Shown here piece by piece: positions 19,713 to 30,123 of a DNA stretch of 64,000 nt (positions are counted from its first letter, which is position 1; the number at the start of each line of letters is the position of its first letter). A program made the position numbers and the translations under genes. The DNA is from Lepidostoma basale (taxonomy: Eukaryota; Arthropoda; Insecta; Trichoptera; Lepidostomatidae): assembly GCA_022606425.2 (NCBI GenBank), contig JAHDVF020000518.1, positions 283,082-347,081 of the forward strand. The letters run 5' to 3'. A model generated the notes under the pieces. That model was not told the origin of the DNA. It made no database searches and worked only from the letters and a program-made list of their open reading frames with translations.

Positions 19713-20155
19713 TATCTCGTAAAAATTCGATTCAACGCAATGGAAAAGAAAATACAAAACTGGTAATTAGTATATTATAAATTCAACATGTCATTATTGT
19801 AATAGAAACGGAATTGCCATGTCACATAGAATAATATTATTTTCAAATAATGCTTTTAATGATAGAGTCATTATCATTCTTGATGGTGTACATTACAATT
19901 TTCTGGGTCATCGTGTTTATAATTTCTTTCTTTACATCCAGTTCCGTATGCTGTCACATAATTACAAAACTCCTGTGTCACAAAATCGATAAAAATGTGA
20001 TTACAGTAACTTCATTTCACTGAATTGTCCCTGTTTTGTTGTGATATTATGACATGGACGGAATAAAAATATACATAATAAATGCCTACAAGAGATCATA
20101 ACATTATAAATACTCTATTCATTCATTCAAACACTAGCTTTATTAAAAATGTTCA
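19713..20155. other. No gene recognised
   Basis: AT-rich; no frame, no repeat match in the window. Confidence 0.3.
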
Positions 20156-20156
20156 A

Positions 20157-20755
20157 CAAACCAACAAACCATCACGCCGTTTCCCCGTAGGGGTAGGCAG
20201 AGAGAATAGACCACCACAATACTCTATCCTAACATACTTCTCTAGTTTCCTACACATTCATACATTGAGTCATACATGCACGTCGATTCGTCCGGCTTCT
20301 GATTTGACCAACCTTTAAAATTTGATTAATTTGGTCATGCCATGTTTTCCTCGGTCTACCTCGACTCCGTACTCCATTTACATCGTTAACGTATACTTTT
20401 TTAACCATTCTTTCTTCACCCATGCGCTCCATATGTCCTTTCATAATTATGTTTATAATACCTTCTTTCGCTCTACATTCCTTTCTAATATCAGCATTTG
20501 AGATTCTATCGTACATCGTTCTACCACACATACGTCTTAGGGACCTCATCTCAACCGCATTTATTATGCTCTCATATTTTTTCTGCCAGTTCCATGCTTC
20601 GCTTCTATACATAAGGGTTGGGACTTTTTCGCTTTCATTGATAAATTCTTGTTTCCAATAACTATTTTTAAAGCTGCATTCACTTTGTTACCCGCACCAA
20701 CCCTTCTTTCAACATCACTGTCCGTTCGGTCATCCGCTGTGAACATGCTACTTAA
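20157..20755 (-). mobile_element. RTE LINE, GTTTG-tailed subfamily
   Basis: Minus frame encodes YRSEAWNWQKKYESIINAVE, MRSLRRMCGRTMYDRISNAD, GRPRKTWHDQINQILKVGQI and RACMTQCMNV. The tail is (GTTTG)n-like (CAACAAACCAACAAACC on this strand). The RT part upstream (20620-20755) is out of frame. It is distinguished from the TTAG subfamily by tail and by AKEGIIN in place of ANDGVMN. Confidence 0.85.
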
Positions 20756-20811
20756 ATACACATACATTAAAAATGTATTTATTACAATATTAATACACTT
20801 GTGAATTTGTA

Positions 20812-20975
20812 TTGACACAACTTTATTCTTTTCAAAAATCAACCGCTTTCGCTCCCGTCGGAGTTTCAGGGTTACAAAAGAAACAGTCTATGACGACACA
20901 AGACGGTGGCTTTTGTTACCCTGACGAAGCTCCGGTGAGAGCAAAACCGGTTCGTTTTAAAAAAAAATTGTGTTG
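20812..20975. repeat. Family C hammerhead-like repeat, inverted pair
   Basis: Left arm (minus): …CUGAAACUCCGACGGGAGCGAAAGCGG. Right arm (plus): CUGACGA at 20921-20927, A, GCUCC/GAGAGC, then CAAAACCGGUU. Each has one or two core lesions. They face away from each other across 48 bp. Confidence 0.6.
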
Positions 20976-21245
20976 TAAATACAAATTTACTAGTATTAAA
21001 TTATTATTATTTAAATTATTGTATCGATTTTTCAATGCGTTTTATATTAGTATTTCTTTGTTTAGTTTTTATTATATTTTTATCCCTGAGAGGTATCCTC
21101 CGAAACAAGTCGTGTTTTTTAATATTGTTTTAATATTTTGTGGATTAAACAAAGTTATTTTCAATTTCCTAAATAAATTACTATGGAATTTCACAGTGTT
21201 AATGCCTTAGCGTTCAATAAGTTAAATTTACAAATGAATTGATAT
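20976..21245. other. No gene recognised
   Basis: AT-rich; a frame continuing from the repeat to 21210 is not credible as a gene. Confidence 0.3.
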
Positions 21246-21600
21246 TACAATTCCTGGTGAATTGTATGTATGAGGTATGCATGCGAAATGATCTGATGAT
21301 GAATGTTAATAAGTCCAAGGTGTTTGATTTTTGAAAAAGAAGAAAAGATGACAGTCTGCAACATTAGCGTGAATGGTGAAAATTTGGAGCAAGTAGATGA
21401 GTTCGTGTATTAATATGTTTACAAGAGATGGGCGAGTGGGAGAGATATTGAAAGAAAGGTTGTTGTTTGCGATGACAACTTTAAGTGCACCATTCACTTT
21501 GTTGCCTGCCCCAGCCCTTTTTTCAATATCCCTCTCTATTAGCCTATATTTTGTAAACATACTACCCAAATAAACAAACTCATCTACTTGCTCCAGATTT
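21246..21600. mobile_element. RTE RT fragment with inverted 5' segment
   Basis: Plus-strand part 21246-21462 encodes MYEVCMRNDLMMNVNKSK and NISVNGENLEQVDEFVY. At about 21463 the sequence flips to a minus copy of an overlapping region (21468-21600: GCGATGACAACTTTAAGTGC … CATCTACTTGCTCCAGATTTTCAC). This tail-to-tail arrangement is the signature of twin-primed LINE integration. Confidence 0.75.
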
Positions 21601-21699
21601 TCACAATTTTTCTCATTTTATTGTTCAAATTTCTGAAACGCGTTATAAGGCTATACGGAAACTACATAAAGGTTGGAACAAGTACTAAAGAACTTAAGA

Positions 21700-21850
21700 A
21701 TCGGGTGGTGGTCTAGGGGATAGAACGCTTGGATCCTGATCCAGGGGACTTGGGTTCGAGCCTGGACATGGCCAGATTCCTTCTTCATAATAATGACCTA
21801 TTTTCTGCTCATATTGAAGATTGTAAAATAAATTCTTATATCATTGATTT
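21700..21850 (+). mobile_element. tRNA-derived SINE, second family
   Basis: GGTGGTGGTCTAGGGGATAG has an A box (TGGTCTAGGGG, 21709-21719) and GGGTTCGAGCC (21752-21762) serves as B box. CTTGG/CCAGG would form an anticodon-stem-like pair but with an eight-base loop. A second, minus-strand copy is at 55585-55692. Not a functional tRNA. Confidence 0.65.
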
Positions 21851-21934
21851 AAATCTTTGTTGTTAGACCTTTTTAAAAAAAAAACTTCACTCTCAACGAA
21901 TATTTCCCCTTTCATTGATAATTTATTGTAATTA

Positions 21935-22025
21935 TATTTACAGCTCCATTCACTTTGTAATCTACACCACCTCTTATTCGACGCCACTGCCCATTCAGCC
22001 TTCCGCTAAAAAATGCTGTCACTTA
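21935..22025 (-). mobile_element. Small RTE RT fragment
   Basis: CTCCATTCACTTTGTAATCT … CACTGCCCATTCAGCC corresponds to the GNKVNGAL region of the TTAG/GTTTG group on the minus strand. Confidence 0.55.
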
Positions 22026-22149
22026 TAAGAACACATTACAAAGTTTTCAGCGATATCGGTTAGGTAGTTTTTTAGTCTATAATGGACCCATATACAAACA
22101 CTGTCTTTTAATTTGTAGTGACATTATTAAATAAAATAATAACAAACTT

Positions 22150-22337
22150 TTGATATTTGTATCTAAACCACTTTATTTGTTAACTAACACCAACCGGTTT
22201 TGCTCCCGCCGATGCTTCGTCAGGGTGAAAGAATAAACTTAACTGTTTAGTTTATTCTCTCACCCTGACGAAGCTTCGATTGGAGCGTAACCGGTTGGTG
22301 TTTACAAATAAAGTGATTTAGATACAAATATCAAAGG
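22150..22337. repeat. Family C hammerhead-like repeat, long inverted pair
   Basis: Arms of about 85 bp: GATATTTGTATCTAAACCAC…CACCAACCGG and its near-exact complement ending at 22335. The plus arm has CUGACGA (22265-22271), A, GCUUCGAUUGGAGC, then GUAA in place of GAAA. The minus arm has CUGACGAAGCAUCGGCGGGAGC and AAAA. Cores lie next to the symmetry axis. Confidence 0.75.
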
Positions 22338-22364
22338 TGTATTATCATTTTATTGATAGTATAT

Positions 22365-22662
22365 TGATTCATCATCATCATCAGCCGTCTGACATCCACT
22401 GCTGAATGTAGGCCTCTCCCAAAGCACGCCACCGCCCCCTATCCATTACCGCTCCCATCCATCTATGTCCAGCAATCCTCTTCAGATCGTCGGTCCAGCG
22501 GGCAGGGGGACGTCCAACTCTGCGGAATCCTGTACGCGGTCTTCACTCCAGAACCCGTCTCCTCCATCGGCCGTTGGTTCTCCGACAGATATGTCCAGCC
22601 CATCGCCACTTCAGCCCGCCCATTCTAGAGCCACCTCAGTCACCTTGGTTTGTTGACGAATA
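22365..22662 (-). mobile_element. RTE-like LINE C terminus (family c relative)
   Basis: Minus frame reads TKVTEVALEWAGLKWRWAGH, GRPPARWTDDLKRIAGHRWM and RWRALGEAYIQQWMSDG-stop, the classic GRPxxRWxDD C-terminal region of this LINE group. One of the better-preserved, GC-richer pieces; truncated upstream. Confidence 0.8.
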
Positions 22663-23135
22663 AATTCGTTGCTAAATCTGTATATTGATTATATAAACAC
22701 TATTGGGATAGCGGAGTCCCTTGGCGTATAGAATATAATAATTATTTTTGAAATTTTATGAAATCGTTATACTTATGAGGGTGAGTCTTTTTTACGATAT
22801 TTTTTACATATTTTATTTTATATGAAACGAAGCAGAAGAGAGTAGTGCCAGATTTACGAGGGAAGTTATGTATTTATGTAATAGCCAAAATGCTTAGATT
22901 TCACCTTTTTAGTCGTAATTCCGTTATCTTTTGATGGCATGCATTTCCCACAACAACGCCGTCAGAGTTTTTACGAGATAAAAGGCAAGAACAGGAAGAT
23001 TTAGGGCATTAGAGGTAAGTGTATAAATTGTGAAGAGCAGTGGCGGATGTAAGGGAAACATTTAAAGCTACCCATTTTCACAAACCGAAAGTTATTATTA
23101 ACCATATTTATTACTGTTAAAATTTAAAACCCTGT
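22663..23135. other. No gene recognised
   Basis: AT-rich unique-looking sequence; no frame over 60 codons. Confidence 0.3.
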
Positions 23136-23139
23136 TATA

Positions 23140-23290
23140 ATGTCTCAATTTCTTTTTATTCACTCCGAGTGTCGCGACAGCTGTTTCGCTAACCGATGTT
23201 GGCATCACCAGGTGTTACAATAAACTAGTTTATCGTCACACCGACACTCGGAGTGAATAAAAAGAAATTGTGATATCATAAAAGTGTTTT
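23140..23290. repeat. Family B hammerhead-like repeat, inverted pair
   Basis: Minus arm: CUGGUGA, U, GCCAAC-AUC-GGUUAGC, GAAA, palindrome CAGCUG, U-C, then GCGACAC (23170-23217). The right arm repeats only the part after stem III (CACACCGACACTCGGAGTGAATAAAAAG). Arms ATTTCTTTTTATTCACTCCG pair perfectly. Confidence 0.65.
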
Positions 23291-23319
23291 AATTTTTAGA
23301 ACGTATGATTTCTAAAAGG

Positions 23320-23803
23320 TTTATTATTTATTTTACGGGAGTCATAAATTAATTAAATGTTTCGCTTTGTTAATACATTTGGTAATGCCTTAGCAAGCAA
23401 ACATATCATTTCCATAAAATACAATAAAACTTCTATAAAAAAAGACATTTTTATTCGTATTAACTAAAAAATTATCTTAAAAGGTAAAACATGACACTCC
23501 AATTTAATTAAGTTAAATTTATAGAAAACGGACATCAAATTCTATATTTAAAATAATTAACTGACTATGTACATTTGATTCTCTTTTGTATATCATCTTC
23601 AATATTAAATATATAAAAAAATTACTTACTCTTCGAGAAAAATTCTATAAATTATTTCATATGGAATATTGAAGTAAAAGTAGTTTTATTAGATTTTTTA
23701 TTATATTTTATAAGAGTGATAAACGTCCTGCTAGGGCAATATCAAATGTCGAAATTTATTAATATCTTAGCGAAGTGAAACATATCAATCTCATAAAATG
23801 TTA
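23320..23803. repeat. Family D repeats, two decayed inverted copies
   Basis: GAGTCATAAATTAATTAAATGTTTCGC … GGTAATGCCTTAGCAAGCAA and, further on, GATAAACGTCCTGCTAGGGCAATATC … TATCTTAGCGAAGTGAAACATATC. An RTE is inserted at 23804, within the family's CATAAAATG-TTA region. Confidence 0.6.
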
Positions 23804-24329
23804 TAACTAACTAATAACCATCACGCCATTTCCCAGAGGGGTAGGCAGAGTGGATGGATCGCCACAATGCTCTGTCCTGGCATACCTCTTGGGCTTCCTC
23901 TACATGCATACATCGTACCTACATTCACACATGCACGCACGTCGATTATTCGGACTTCGAACGTGACCGCCTTTTAGTAATTGATTAATTCGGTCACGCC
24001 ATGTTTTCCTCGGTCGTCCTCGGCTTCTTTTTCCACTCACGCTGCTTGTGTACAACTTTTTAACCATTCTACTCTCATCCATTCGTTCCATATATCCAAA
24101 CCATCTCAGGGATCCTTTTTTAATTTTATCCATGATGCAGTCATCTGCCTTACATTTCTTTCTTATTTCATCGTTCGGTATTCTATCATACAACGTTTTC
24201 TCGCACATTCTTCTTAGTGATCTCATTTCAACGGCGCTTAACCTGCTTTCATCCTTCTTTTTCCACCACCAAGCTTCACTTCCAAACATGAGGGTTGGCA
24301 CTAGAACTCCATTGTGTACTGCTGTCTTG
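23804..24329 (-). mobile_element. RTE LINE insertion with 11-bp TSD, inside family D
   Basis: Target duplication ATAAAATGTTA at 23793-23803 and 24330-24340. Minus frame 23900-24301 encodes MPTLMFGSEAWWWKKKDESR, MRSLRRMCEKTLYDRIPNDE, GRPRKTWRDRINQLLKGGHV, then a break before the tail. Divergent subfamily (CKADDCIMDKIKKG). Confidence 0.9.
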
Positions 24330-24399
24330 ATAAAATGTTAGAAAACTTCTAGAAAACGGATGTTTATATTAATAAACATTGTTTATGTCTAATAACATA

Positions 24400-25105
24400 T
24401 TTTTCCTTGAAATAGAAATCTGTCCATACAATTCACAAGCAACCTATTGAACTCACTTCGAAGCACACAATTGTTTTTTATTACCAGGATTTTTTTTCAA
24501 ATTGAGAAATAATAATGTCAATAAAATTTTACGATGCGCCGCTGGGGAGAAGGGAAGGCGAAGATTAATACTTCTCGTCTGAAGTAATGGACTTCGAAAA
24601 TGATAAGAATTTGACTTGAAAACTTGCCGTGTTTTAGAAAATGAAATCAGTTTTCTGTCATTAAGTTTTAAAATGGTTATACTAAAATATATTAATAACT
24701 TCTGGCCAATACTGCAATTAGAAGCAGTATCAGGTTTAATACGTACGAGTATATGGGCATCGACATGTGTTTTTAAGATAAAGATTTTAATTTCGTACAA
24801 GGTTAGCAACTCTATTTTTTTTACTAATTTGAAGGAAAACAAATTAAATATAAATATTTCTATTTAATATTCGCAATTATGTTACTTTGTGTTGTGGATT
24901 CACATTTGATTTATTTTGAAAACACTGAATTTTTACAACACAAAAAATTGTTTTTAAAAAAATTATTCATATCAGAAATAAAAACACGTTCATTGTATTT
25001 TCTGAGAACATCAATACAACATAATTATTGCTATATTATGAACGAACGGTTTAATAAGCCAGACAACCAAGTTCAAAATGGACTCCCAAAGTCTTAAAGT
25101 TTTTT
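24400..25105. other. No gene recognised
   Basis: AT-rich. A minus frame of 129 codons (24453-24842) has no homology I recognise and no splice signals. A GC-rich patch GCGCCGCTGGGGAGAAGGGA at 24537-24556 is isolated. Confidence 0.3.
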
Positions 25106-25240
25106 TTCTATTTTATAGGAATGACATGTTTCGCCTTACTAAGGCATTATAAAATATCATGCCTCATTAAGGCGAGAAATTTCCATAAAATATGATATAA
25201 CTTCTAGAAAACAAACGTTTTTCATTCGTATTAATTATGA
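25106..25240. repeat. Family D repeat, inverted pair
   Basis: GACATGTTTCGCCTTACTAAGGCATTAT faces CATGCCTCATTAAGGCGAGAAAT; the plus arm ends AACTTCTAGAAAACAAACG. Confidence 0.65.
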
Positions 25241-25261
25241 ATTTTTATATACAATATTATA

Positions 25262-25670
25262 TTGGGTGTTTTTTTAGAGATCTGGTTTTAAAACTGGCAA
25301 CAATGTTTCTACAGACTGTCAATTTGACTGACAGTTGATTTGTAGTCAATACGCCATTTTGCTATGAATAGACTGACGTCAGAACAGCGCTTGCAAATGG
25401 TTAAAATTTATTTTTTAAATCATGGTTCGGTTCACAAAACTTATCGTGCTTAAGCTATTCGGAAGACCATGGACCACGTATACTCTAGTGGATAATACGC
25501 ATCCACAAAGACAATTGTCGAAAATTGGATTTTACGATTGCGCTTCATTCGAGCTAGCCGTGGCGCTTAAATGCCTGAAATCATATTTAAACAATAATGG
25601 CATAAAATTATCTATTAAATAAAGCCAATATCAAAGACATTAACATTATTTTAATGTGTTTTTTTTTTTT
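25262..25670 (+). mobile_element. Internally deleted mariner derivative, copy 1
   Basis: 5' end TGGGTGTTTTTTTAGAGATCTGG, then a start encoding TSEQRLQM and a NHGSVHKT-like segment, then a jump to HPQRQLSKIGFYDCASFELA. Shares layout with copies at 34.9 and 42.6 kb but has an additional 40-50 bp deletion. The catalytic DDE/D region is absent, so it depends on a transposase elsewhere. Confidence 0.7.
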
Positions 25671-26083
25671 TCATTTATAATGAAAGTAACTTTTGATAAT
25701 GTCTTTGTAAGGCGTATTTTGTCACTTCCATATAATATGCTTAAGCTTCTAAAAAAACACGTTTCATATATAACACTATTATTTATAAATAGAAAACTTG
25801 ATCATAAAAGTTTTTACGTTTTTCGACATTGTGTGTTTATATACGTGGCTAGATTGTTTGGTGGTACGCAACAGTAAAAGCGGGTGAATAATATCTGCGT
25901 AGTAACAGGGAGAATACCTTGTACCTACGCACTCTAGGAACGTAAGAATTTACGTAGGTTCATCACACAATATTTTATAGCTACTTATCTTAGTACATTT
26001 CTTATACACATATCACCATCCTTTTGTCGGTATATTTGGTATCAGAGTTTATTATAGTTACACCGTTCACTTATTCGTGTATT
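25671..26083. other. No gene recognised
   Basis: A 73-codon frame at 25656-25877 and a GTACCTACGCACT/TTTACGTAGGT partial inverted repeat near 25920-25960; neither is supported as a feature. Confidence 0.3.
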
Positions 26084-26095
26084 TACTTTCTTATA

Positions 26096-26564
26096 ACTAA
26101 CTAACTAACTAACTAACCATAACGCCGTCTCCCCCAAGGGGTAGGCAGAAAGAATGGACTGCCACACTTTTCTTTCATCGTGTCATGCACGCGCGACGAT
26201 TTCTCTGACTCCTCACATGGCCGACATTCAATATTTGATTTATTTGATCGTGCCACGTTTTCCTCGGTCTTCTTCTATTTCTGGTTCCATTTACATCATT
26301 AACGTATAATTTTTTTACCATTCTTTCTTCATTCATTCTTTCCATATGTCCAAACCAACTTAAAGATCCTTTCATTATTTTGTTCATGACACCATCATTT
26401 TACACCGCATTCACTTCTTATATTTTCATTCGACACTCTATCATACACAGAGTATCACACATTCGTCTAAGAGATCTCATTTCTACTGCATTTATTCTAT
26501 TTTCATCCTTCTTTTGCCAGTTCCATGCTTCGCTTCCATACATAAGGGTCGGTATATATATCGG
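26096..26564 (-). mobile_element. RTE LINE insertion with 12-bp TSD, TTAG-tailed
   Basis: Target duplication TACTTTCTTATA at 26084-26095 and 26565-26576. Tail of five TTAG units. Minus frame encodes MNKIMKGSLSWFGHMERMNE, KKLYVNDVNGTRNRRRPRKT, NVGHVRSQRNRRACMTR; the region to the 3' end has a deletion of the CMNVEEAREIC part. Confidence 0.9.
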
Positions 26565-26619
26565 TACTTTCTTATACGATATTGAAATATCATTGCAATC
26601 ATGTCATGACGTTATTTAA

Positions 26620-27245
26620 TCACCATTTATTTTTCATTTATTTTCTTTTCATTTATTTTTTTAAATATATCCTAAGCATTACAGAATTATTTACCAATAC
26701 ACTAAGGATACAAGTTGGAGATACACAATAATAAGTTTTATATAATCAAATAATAAAAAGAGCTAGAAACATACGAGTAAGATACATGACAAATTAATAA
26801 AATGAATATACAATTATAATAAGGATAGTGCTTCCCTCAGGTTAGCCAGACTATCACAAAATACGTCAAATTCCGAGGTGATACGATTTAGCAAAGATAT
26901 TGCTCTACCTACTGGGATAACCATTGGTAGGTTGGCTCTATATTGTGGGAGATTAAACAATCTATTGCCCCTTTGTTTAAGATAATTATCAGGGCGAACA
27001 GACTTACATCACTCAGGATTTCTGAGTTGCGTATACAACCACCTATCAGTCGAAATAAGTGAACACCCAAGTGAATGTCTCATCTCCTCTCGAGTGATTA
27101 GTAACCCAGCATCCCTAACAAGAAATCAGTCTGCAAGATTCACGGGTAATATCCATACTCCCTAAGATAGAGGTAACGCAGAAATTTCTTCCGCACCCTC
27201 TCCACCATCAGGAAATATCGAACCTCATATGCTTTTAAGTTAAGT
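26620..27245 (-). mobile_element. Jockey/CR1-group LINE C terminus
   Basis: Minus strand encodes, with frame breaks, MVERVRKKFLRYLYLREYGY, GMLGYYSLEVRR, RLFNLPQYRANLPMVIPVGR and AISLLNRITSEFDVFCDSLA. Such an order is typical of the region after the RT domain in Jockey/CR1-like LINEs. About 200 bp of AT-rich 3' UTR follows to 26620. Confidence 0.7.
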
Positions 27246-27399
27246 TATTGTAGGGTATGTTTCTCTTTTTTTTATACATATTGTGTGGCGTTAATTTCTT
27301 CTACATTTGCCTTCATTTCGTGGATTCATATTTGAATAAATATAAATATATTTAATATTACAACATTTTATTTCACTTATTATTGGCGATGAGGTTCGC

Positions 27400-27540
27400 A
27401 ACCCATCACACCGCGTCTCTCGCGTTGGCGAAAAGAGAAGAATGGAGTGCAGCATCGATTAAAGTGTTGCAGTTCATTCTTTCTGTCTACCCTTTCGGGG
27501 AAACGGCGTGATGGTTAGTTAGTTAGTTAGTTTATTTCAC
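27400..27540 (+). mobile_element. SINE-like unit sharing the TTAG-RTE 3' tail, copy 1
   Basis: GGCGATGAGGTTCGCAACCC and GAATGGAGTGCAGCATCG precede the RTE 3' end (CAGTTCATTCTTTC…GGCGTGATGGTTAG). The same 5' block joined to the same tail occurs at 54172-54288, so the chimera is a repeat unit in its own right. Confidence 0.6.
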
Positions 27541-27960
27541 TTAACACAGACAAGTTTCGGTTATAATATAATGTAACCTTTATCAATGTACTCAATTTTA
27601 ACAATAAAATATACAAAAAGTGCTCACTTATAATATATACTTAAAGGGGAAAATTGTGTTAAAAGGATAATAAGGGTTATAACAAGAATTGAGGAGAGGA
27701 GAGATGTACTGGGAACATTTCGAACATGGGAATTGAATTTAAAATTTATCAATTTTACACCAACCAGCTAAATTTAAATTCAATTTCCATGTTCGAAATG
27801 TTCCCGTTATATTTACCCTCTCCTTAATCCTAATTATACCCTCTCCACCTTTAAATATAGCTCCACCCCTTTTAGCATATAAGTCACCACTCTTTTATTG
27901 TTTATATTGTGTACATTGATAAAGGTTATATTATAACCTAAACATGTCGGTGTTAAGTGA
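27541..27960. repeat. 420-bp fold-back with hammerhead-like termini (family E2)
   Basis: Terminal arms of about 50 bp (CACTTAACACAGACAAGTTT and complement) plus inner arms (TTGAATTTAAA… around 27735-27795). Each end carries UUGAUAA, unpaired A, GGUUA/UAACC, then GAAA (minus end, intact) or UAAA (plus end), followed by CUUGUC or CAUGUC. U3 and A8 replace the usual C3 and G8. Confidence 0.65.
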
Positions 27961-28085
27961 AATTAAGTGTTATAATACTAAGAGTAATTCAAATTTCAGT
28001 GTTAACGCTTTGGAATTCCACAATGCCGATTTTTTTTTTTAATTTCCAAAACGATATCAATCGCGTTAAACCATTGTATTATATC
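27961..28085. other. No gene recognised
   Basis: Short unique stretch with an imperfect inverted pair ACGATATCAATCGCG/ATTATATCGTTTT. Confidence 0.3.
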
Positions 28086-28135
28086 GTTTTCCTGATGTTG
28101 AAGGTGTTAAGCCTTCGAAATATTTAGAGAAAAAT
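28086..28135 (+). ncRNA. Hammerhead-like motif, singleton family
   Basis: CUGAUG-U (28092-28098), unpaired U, GAAGG/CCUUC stem, GAAA, A-UAUU-U stem III, A at position 17, then GAGAA pairing with UUUUC ahead of the core (5-bp stem I). Only A9 departs from consensus. Sequence is unrelated to the other families. Confidence 0.45.
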
Positions 28136-28500
28136 AAGCTCAAAAGTTGAAAAATTGGTTCATTCATCCGTAAAAAAAAACGTTTTCATACGCCTGTGGT
28201 GGAAGATTTATCTGACTTTATGTAGTCTCCTTGTTCAGCGAGTATAAAAGTCTTACTAACAACACACATAGAGACACCTTCCTTAGCCTTGTTTTCTTCA
28301 TATCTTCATTTTTCTTATATAAATAACCATTTTTAAGAAATTAAGAAATATTCATAATGAATCAAAATTATTGAAATTGATTATTTAGAATTGGTCTCTA
28401 GAGTAGAAATATCTTTGTCTTGAATAGACAAATGACCTACTGTAACTAAGGCATAAACAGCAAAAAATGCTTTTTTCTAGTATAATTTGTGATGAGATTT
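28136..28500. other. No gene recognised
   Basis: AT-rich; nothing recognised. Confidence 0.3.
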
Positions 28501-28619
28501 TCCAAATTAATAATAAAATTAGAAAAATCGTTTCAATGTATTGATTTTTAATTTGCTTCTTATTATTGGGACTTCAACATCCGTGAATGAAATGTGGAAA
28601 ATAATATATAAATGTATAA

Positions 28620-28960
28620 TTAATAACTTTATAAAACGATGTTTTTTAACTACTTCCACTTTTGTCTTTATTTCGAAAGCGACCGGTTTCGCCAGGCTCG
28701 CTGGCATTGACAGACTGGTGGCAAACCGAGTCCTTTATATACATGCATATCAGGGGTTGCAAACATGATTCTCTACAAAAATCATATTTGTTATACCCAA
28801 AATAAACAAAAATAATAATTTCCTGGAATCGATTACTGCTGAAAAATTATTTTGTTTGATTCCAGACATTAGCAGCTATATGGATGGAGAAAACCGAATA
28901 AGGTGATGCCAACCTTACGGTCTATATACTATATACTATAACATATAATATTTAAATTCA
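28620..28960 (-). repeat. Family A hammerhead-like repeat (reverse)
   Basis: Minus strand: CUGUCAAUGCCAGCGAGCCUGGCGAAACCGGUCGC, with AAAGACAAAAGTGGAAGTAG downstream and CATGTATATAAAGGACTCGG upstream. Forms a head-to-head pair with the plus copies at 29.1 kb. Confidence 0.7.
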
Positions 28961-29094
28961 GTAATAATATAAACAAAATACCATTTTTTCAAATTTGATA
29001 AATTTATATGTAAGCTATAATAAAATTTAAAATCCATTGTATACCAATATTTAAATTGAGTAAATTTAACATACATATTTGAAGATAATAATTA

Positions 29095-29450
29095 AATAAA
29101 ACGATGTTTTTTGTTAATGCGAAAGTTAATGCTTGACCAGTCTGTCGATGCCAGCGAGCCTGGCGAAACCGGTCGCTGTCTAAATAAAGACAAAAGTGGA
29201 AGTAGTTAAAAAACATCGTTTTATTTAATTATTATTTAAAATGAACTTCCATCAAGAGATTTCAGTAAAATCATTTGATTATATATTTGAAGATTATTTT
29301 TGTATAGAATCATGTTTACTACCCCTGATCTGTACCTATGTATATAAAGGACTCGATTTGCAATAGTGTCACCAGTCTGCCGATGCCAGCGAGCCTGGCG
29401 AAATCAGTCGCAGTCGAAATTGAGACAAAAGTGGAAGTTTGTTGAGGGCG
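29095..29450 (+). repeat. Family A tandem repeat: 235-bp unit flanked by hammerhead-like motifs
   Basis: First core C3 is 29142, second is 29377, spacing 235 bp. The interval runs GCTGTCTAAATAAAGACAAA … CATCGTTTTATTTAATTATT … CTACCCCTGATCTGTACC … AAAGGACTCG. Motif 1: stem I CAGU/GCUG, core CUGUCGA, stem II GCCAG/CUGGC, GAAA, stem III ACCGGU, C. Motif 2 has CUGCCGA and AAAUCAGUC. A6 is U or C, so activity is doubtful. Confidence 0.75.
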
Positions 29451-29534
29451 TTTGTTTTCAATGTATAACATTAGATATTGACTATAACATAACATTCTAT
29501 CAAAAAATATTTATATTTAAAAATTAATCAATAC

Positions 29535-29705
29535 GAATGAAAACATCTGTTTTCTAGAAGTTGTTTTATAATTTACCGCATGTCTAACATAATGGATAGT
29601 GCCATGGGCAGGCGAAACATGTCACATTAATCATAATAAAACTTCAAGAAAACAGACATTCTTATTAATTATTTTATATGGAGTATTACATCATTGTTGA
29701 AGAAA
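29535..29705. repeat. Family D repeat, inverted pair with distal block
   Basis: AAACATCTGTTTTCTAGAAG on the left, CATGGGCAGGCGAAACATGTCAC on the right, then AACTTCAAGAAAACAGACATT and GTATTACATCATTGTTGAAG. Confidence 0.65.
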
Positions 29706-30115
29706 CAATAAATATAAAATACACTTTATTTCAGAACCAATCCTGTACTCGAGAAAAACCAGCATACACATAAAATAACTACCATACAAATTATACACAA
29801 GGTATGCATTTTTAAATTATTTTTAGTTTTATAAGTTTTAACTACCATATATTTTTTTAATTTGAATTTGATTAAATTATAACGTTTAATCTCTGACAGA
29901 TATTTGTAAGATTTATGTATTTCAATATTTCATTGTGCGTAACATTTCATATTTCATCTAAATCACCATAAACAACATGTCAAATGTGTTAGTTAACATA
30001 TAACAAGGAAAAAATTTAAGAAGTATACACTTTAACAAAATATAATTAGTTAAACTTTCGTATGAAGCACTTAATTTACGGTTTGACATTATTTAATAAT
30101 TTAATAATACACTTT
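29706..30115. other. No gene recognised
   Basis: AT-rich; nothing recognised. Confidence 0.3.
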
Positions 30116-30123
30116 TATTATTT

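Noticed and set aside
22150..22337. Family C inverted repeats as rho-independent-type terminators or Helitron 3' hairpins
   Set aside because: They lack a CTRR end and a T-run; the ordered CUGANGA/stem/GAAA/palindrome layout is better explained as hammerhead-like.
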